From Paenibacillus maysiensis (GTDB taxonomy: Bacteria; Bacillota; Bacilli; Paenibacillales; Paenibacillaceae): a stretch of DNA of 42,292 bases. Of the stretch, positions 40,828 to 42,292 are shown piece after piece. The stretch lies in assembly GCF_000520815.1 (NCBI RefSeq), contig NZ_ASRY01000013.1:1-42292 (forward strand). The letters are read 5' to 3'. The translations under genes and the position numbers were made by a program. Position 1 is the stretch's first letter; each line of letters begins with the position of its first letter. Under the pieces are notes generated by a model that worked only from the letters and a program-made list of their open reading frames with translations, made no database searches and was not told where the DNA came from.

Positions 40828-41268
40828 GTGATGGCTCATTTGGTTTGGATATCGCTTATATATGGTCTGGGAGCCGCAGTCGTGCATCTTATGTATATAC
40901 GGCAGGCGGTTCAAGCCTATCGCAATGGCGACGATGTGCGCGCGTTATCTTCGGATCAACGGCCGACCCGTTATATTGTCATTACTTCTAATGACGGAGA
41001 ACGTGTGGAGTGGGTGATGCGTTCATTGAGCATACTTGCCTGGTTACGTCGGAGGCCGCTGCATGTGACGGTACTGGATGATGAATCCGTGGATGATACA
41101 CTGCCGATCCTTACACGGATGGTGCGTTACAGCCATATGGATGTTTCGGTCATTTCATATCGTTTTTCACCGGGAAACCCGGTTTTACCGAAGTTAGGCG
41201 GTGAAAATCAGGTTGTTATTGACCTCAGAACAGCCAACCCGTTGGTGGATGCTCCACTTGTTCGTTAA
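40828..41268 (+). CDS. small membrane protein with glycosyltransferase-like segment, function unknown
   Basis: A 146-residue protein not recognised by name. It starts with one membrane segment (about 4-24). The rest resembles the first half of a GT-A (family 2) glycosyltransferase: IVITSNDGERVEWVMRSLSILAW parallels the usual 'xNEexxxxxxLxSL' start and VTVLDDESVDDTLPIL parallels the 'vDDgStDxT' nucleotide-sugar site. The acceptor half and later catalytic motifs are missing, so it is probably not an active transferase; it could be a decayed or repurposed domain. GGAGGAGGTGG at 40810-40820 precedes the GTG at 40828 (ATG 40831 is also possible). It sits between degU and comFA. Confidence 0.75.
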   Translation: MMAHLVWISLIYGLGAAVVHLMYIRQAVQAYRNGDDVRALSSDQRPTRYIVITSNDGERVEWVMRSLSILAWLRRRPLHVTVLDDESVDDTLPILTRMVRYSHMDVSVISYRFSPGNPVLPKLGGENQVVIDLRTANPLVDAPLVR

Positions 41269-41370
41269 TGACAAAGTATGGTGGACATTACGGTCGAAAC
41301 CGGTTATAAATGTTTATAAGGAATTGCATATGCAAGATAAAAGGGATTTCACTGAAATCCGAATGATGTG

Positions 41371-41411
41371 AAGCACACTTCAGGCTATGGGCCATGGAAG
41401 TGTGCTTTTTT
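41371..41411 (+). terminator. intrinsic terminator before comFA
   Basis: AAGCACACTTC (41371-41381) pairs perfectly with GAAGTGTGCTT (41397-41407), then T residues to 41411. A smaller hairpin GGATTTC/GAAATCC (41344-41360) lies just before. Together they end the degSU-linked transcript. Confidence 0.88.
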
Positions 41412-41467
41412 GCTTTTTTGTTGTTAGAAAGAGGAAAATAAACACATGAGAAGTGGAAGGGTACCAA

Positions 41468-42292
41468 ATGAAAATTGCGGTATATGTGGTCAGGTATAGA
41501 GGGAAATGGGATATCCGCTTATCCGTGGATATTCGAGTAGATATGACATGGTGGTTGAAAGGGAACAAGGGACAGGAGAATGCTGTCGAAAAATGGGTGG
41601 TACTGGGGCGAGAGCTTCCGTTGTCTTGGGGCGTAAAGCTGTGTGAAGTGTTCAAGGGATCAACGGACATGAAGCGATGGACAAGGAGGCAATGGTGGCA
41701 ATATGTTCTCGCACAGCTAAAGGATGAACTGATTTCAGAGTCTGGTGACGTAGAGCAACATTTAACCGGAGGGATCAATGCTATTTGCATTTGGGAGGGG
41801 CAACTGTTTCATCCAAGCAGCAGCATGATGTATGAGGGAGGGAGTGAGGAACGGAGTATAGCAGGAGTATCGTACCTCAGGCAAACAAGGCATTCCAACA
41901 GTGAAATTGAAAAATTGGATATGGAGCGCGTGGCACGACAAGCGGATGTGCTGGCTGATTTGCTGTCAGGACGCCAGTTGCTTGTTCTGGAAGCTGAAGC
42001 GTTGCTGGCTGAGGTGGCACCAGGATTGGAGCGCGTTTGGCGCTTGGCTGCGCAGCTCGCGTACCTACAAGGTCGACTTAGCTTTGCTGCTGGCCTTGCA
42101 CCACATGCGCGTAGGCCCGCTACGAGTGATCTCCGCTGCAACCGTTGCGGCAGCGGGACGATGTACCGCACGAGCTGTGCATCGTGCGGGCGCGAGGCGT
42201 GCGCCTACTGCGAGACGTGTCTTGCGCTGGGGCGCAGCCGTGAGTGCTCGCTGCTGCTGCGCGGTGCAGCGAAACCCGCCGTGCCGCGCACG
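41468..42292 (+). CDS. comFA: ComFA, DNA-uptake helicase (N-terminal part, runs off window)
   Basis: The frame from ATG 41468 is open to the last base (275 codons). ComFA is a cytoplasmic-face DEAD-box ATPase needed to pull single-stranded DNA through ComEC during transformation. The helicase core is beyond the window; what is seen is the long, family-variable N-terminal region with many Trp residues and an acidic/helical stretch, then a cysteine cluster (about residues 235-263) of CNRCG, CASCG and CAYCETC type, matching the zinc finger that precedes the helicase motifs in ComFA. Position after degSU supports the call (B. subtilis degS-degU-yviA-comFA). GC content and Arg/Ala codons rise sharply near the end. 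A general zinc-finger protein cannot be excluded without the helicase part. No ComK box was found upstream. Confidence 0.75.
   Translation, partial: MKIAVYVVRYRGKWDIRLSVDIRVDMTWWLKGNKGQENAVEKWVVLGRELPLSWGVKLCEVFKGSTDMKRWTRRQWWQYVLAQLKDELISESGDVEQHLTGGINAICIWEGQLFHPSSSMMYEGGSEERSIAGVSYLRQTRHSNSEIEKLDMERVARQADVLADLLSGRQLLVLEAEALLAEVAPGLERVWRLAAQLAYLQGRLSFAAGLAPHARRPATSDLRCNRCGSGTMYRTSCASCGREACAYCETCLALGRSRECSLLLRGAAKPAVPRT

Overview
The window looks like chromosomal DNA of an endospore-forming, flagellated, S-layer-bearing, monoderm Firmicute, most probably Paenibacillus (P. polymyxa-like). The reasons are the order spoIID-spoIIQ-spoIIID-mbl-flhO-flhP-fabZ and degS-degU-comFA, an alpha/beta-type SASP gene, an SLH-domain protein beside csaB, and several 'copper amine oxidase N-terminal-like' stalk domains. 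No rRNA, tRNA, CRISPR, insertion sequence or prophage gene was seen. The genus is inferred from gene content, not from a search.

Layout. 1-2161: sporulation genes (spoIID cut by the window edge, spoIIQ with a sigma-F-like promoter, spoIIID with a sigma-E-like promoter). 2334-5403: mbl, then flhO and flhP behind a sigma-D-like promoter that lies across the end of mbl, then a small membrane protein. 5404-6312: about 900 bases without a credible gene, packed with inverted repeats, including two homologous, oppositely oriented elements whose stems differ but stay complementary. 6313-8576: fabZ and a phosphoglucomutase. 8838-18215: a cell-surface block: a DUF5693-like membrane protein, csaB, a TagA-family glycosyltransferase, a TagO/WecA-type initiating transferase and a 1339-residue SLH protein. 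CsaB pyruvylates the wall polysaccharide that SLH domains bind, so this block makes both the anchor and a client.

18566-28259: an RND permease, a lipoprotein adaptor, a four-repeat exported protein with two good in-frame start sites, a TolC-family protein fused to an N-terminal stalk domain, and a small exported protein. This looks like a tripartite RND/adaptor/TolC-like system in a cell with no outer membrane. 28386-30206: an alpha/beta SASP and metK, the latter behind a promoter that runs straight into a terminator-like hairpin. 30331-35811 (minus strand): a second adaptor-RND-TetR operon with a good promoter and an overlapping palindromic operator. Both adaptors keep the RxxxLxxxxxxS pattern that in AcrA contacts TolC.

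36086-42292: a secreted NAGPA-type glycosidase with a stalk domain, the DegS-DegU two-component system, a small glycosyltransferase-like membrane protein, and the start of comFA, which runs off the window.

The most interesting points are the outer-membrane-style export machinery adapted to a monoderm, S-layer-type envelope and the covarying structured repeats at 5415-5966. All functional assignments rest on motif recognition by eye; no database search or folding calculation was run.
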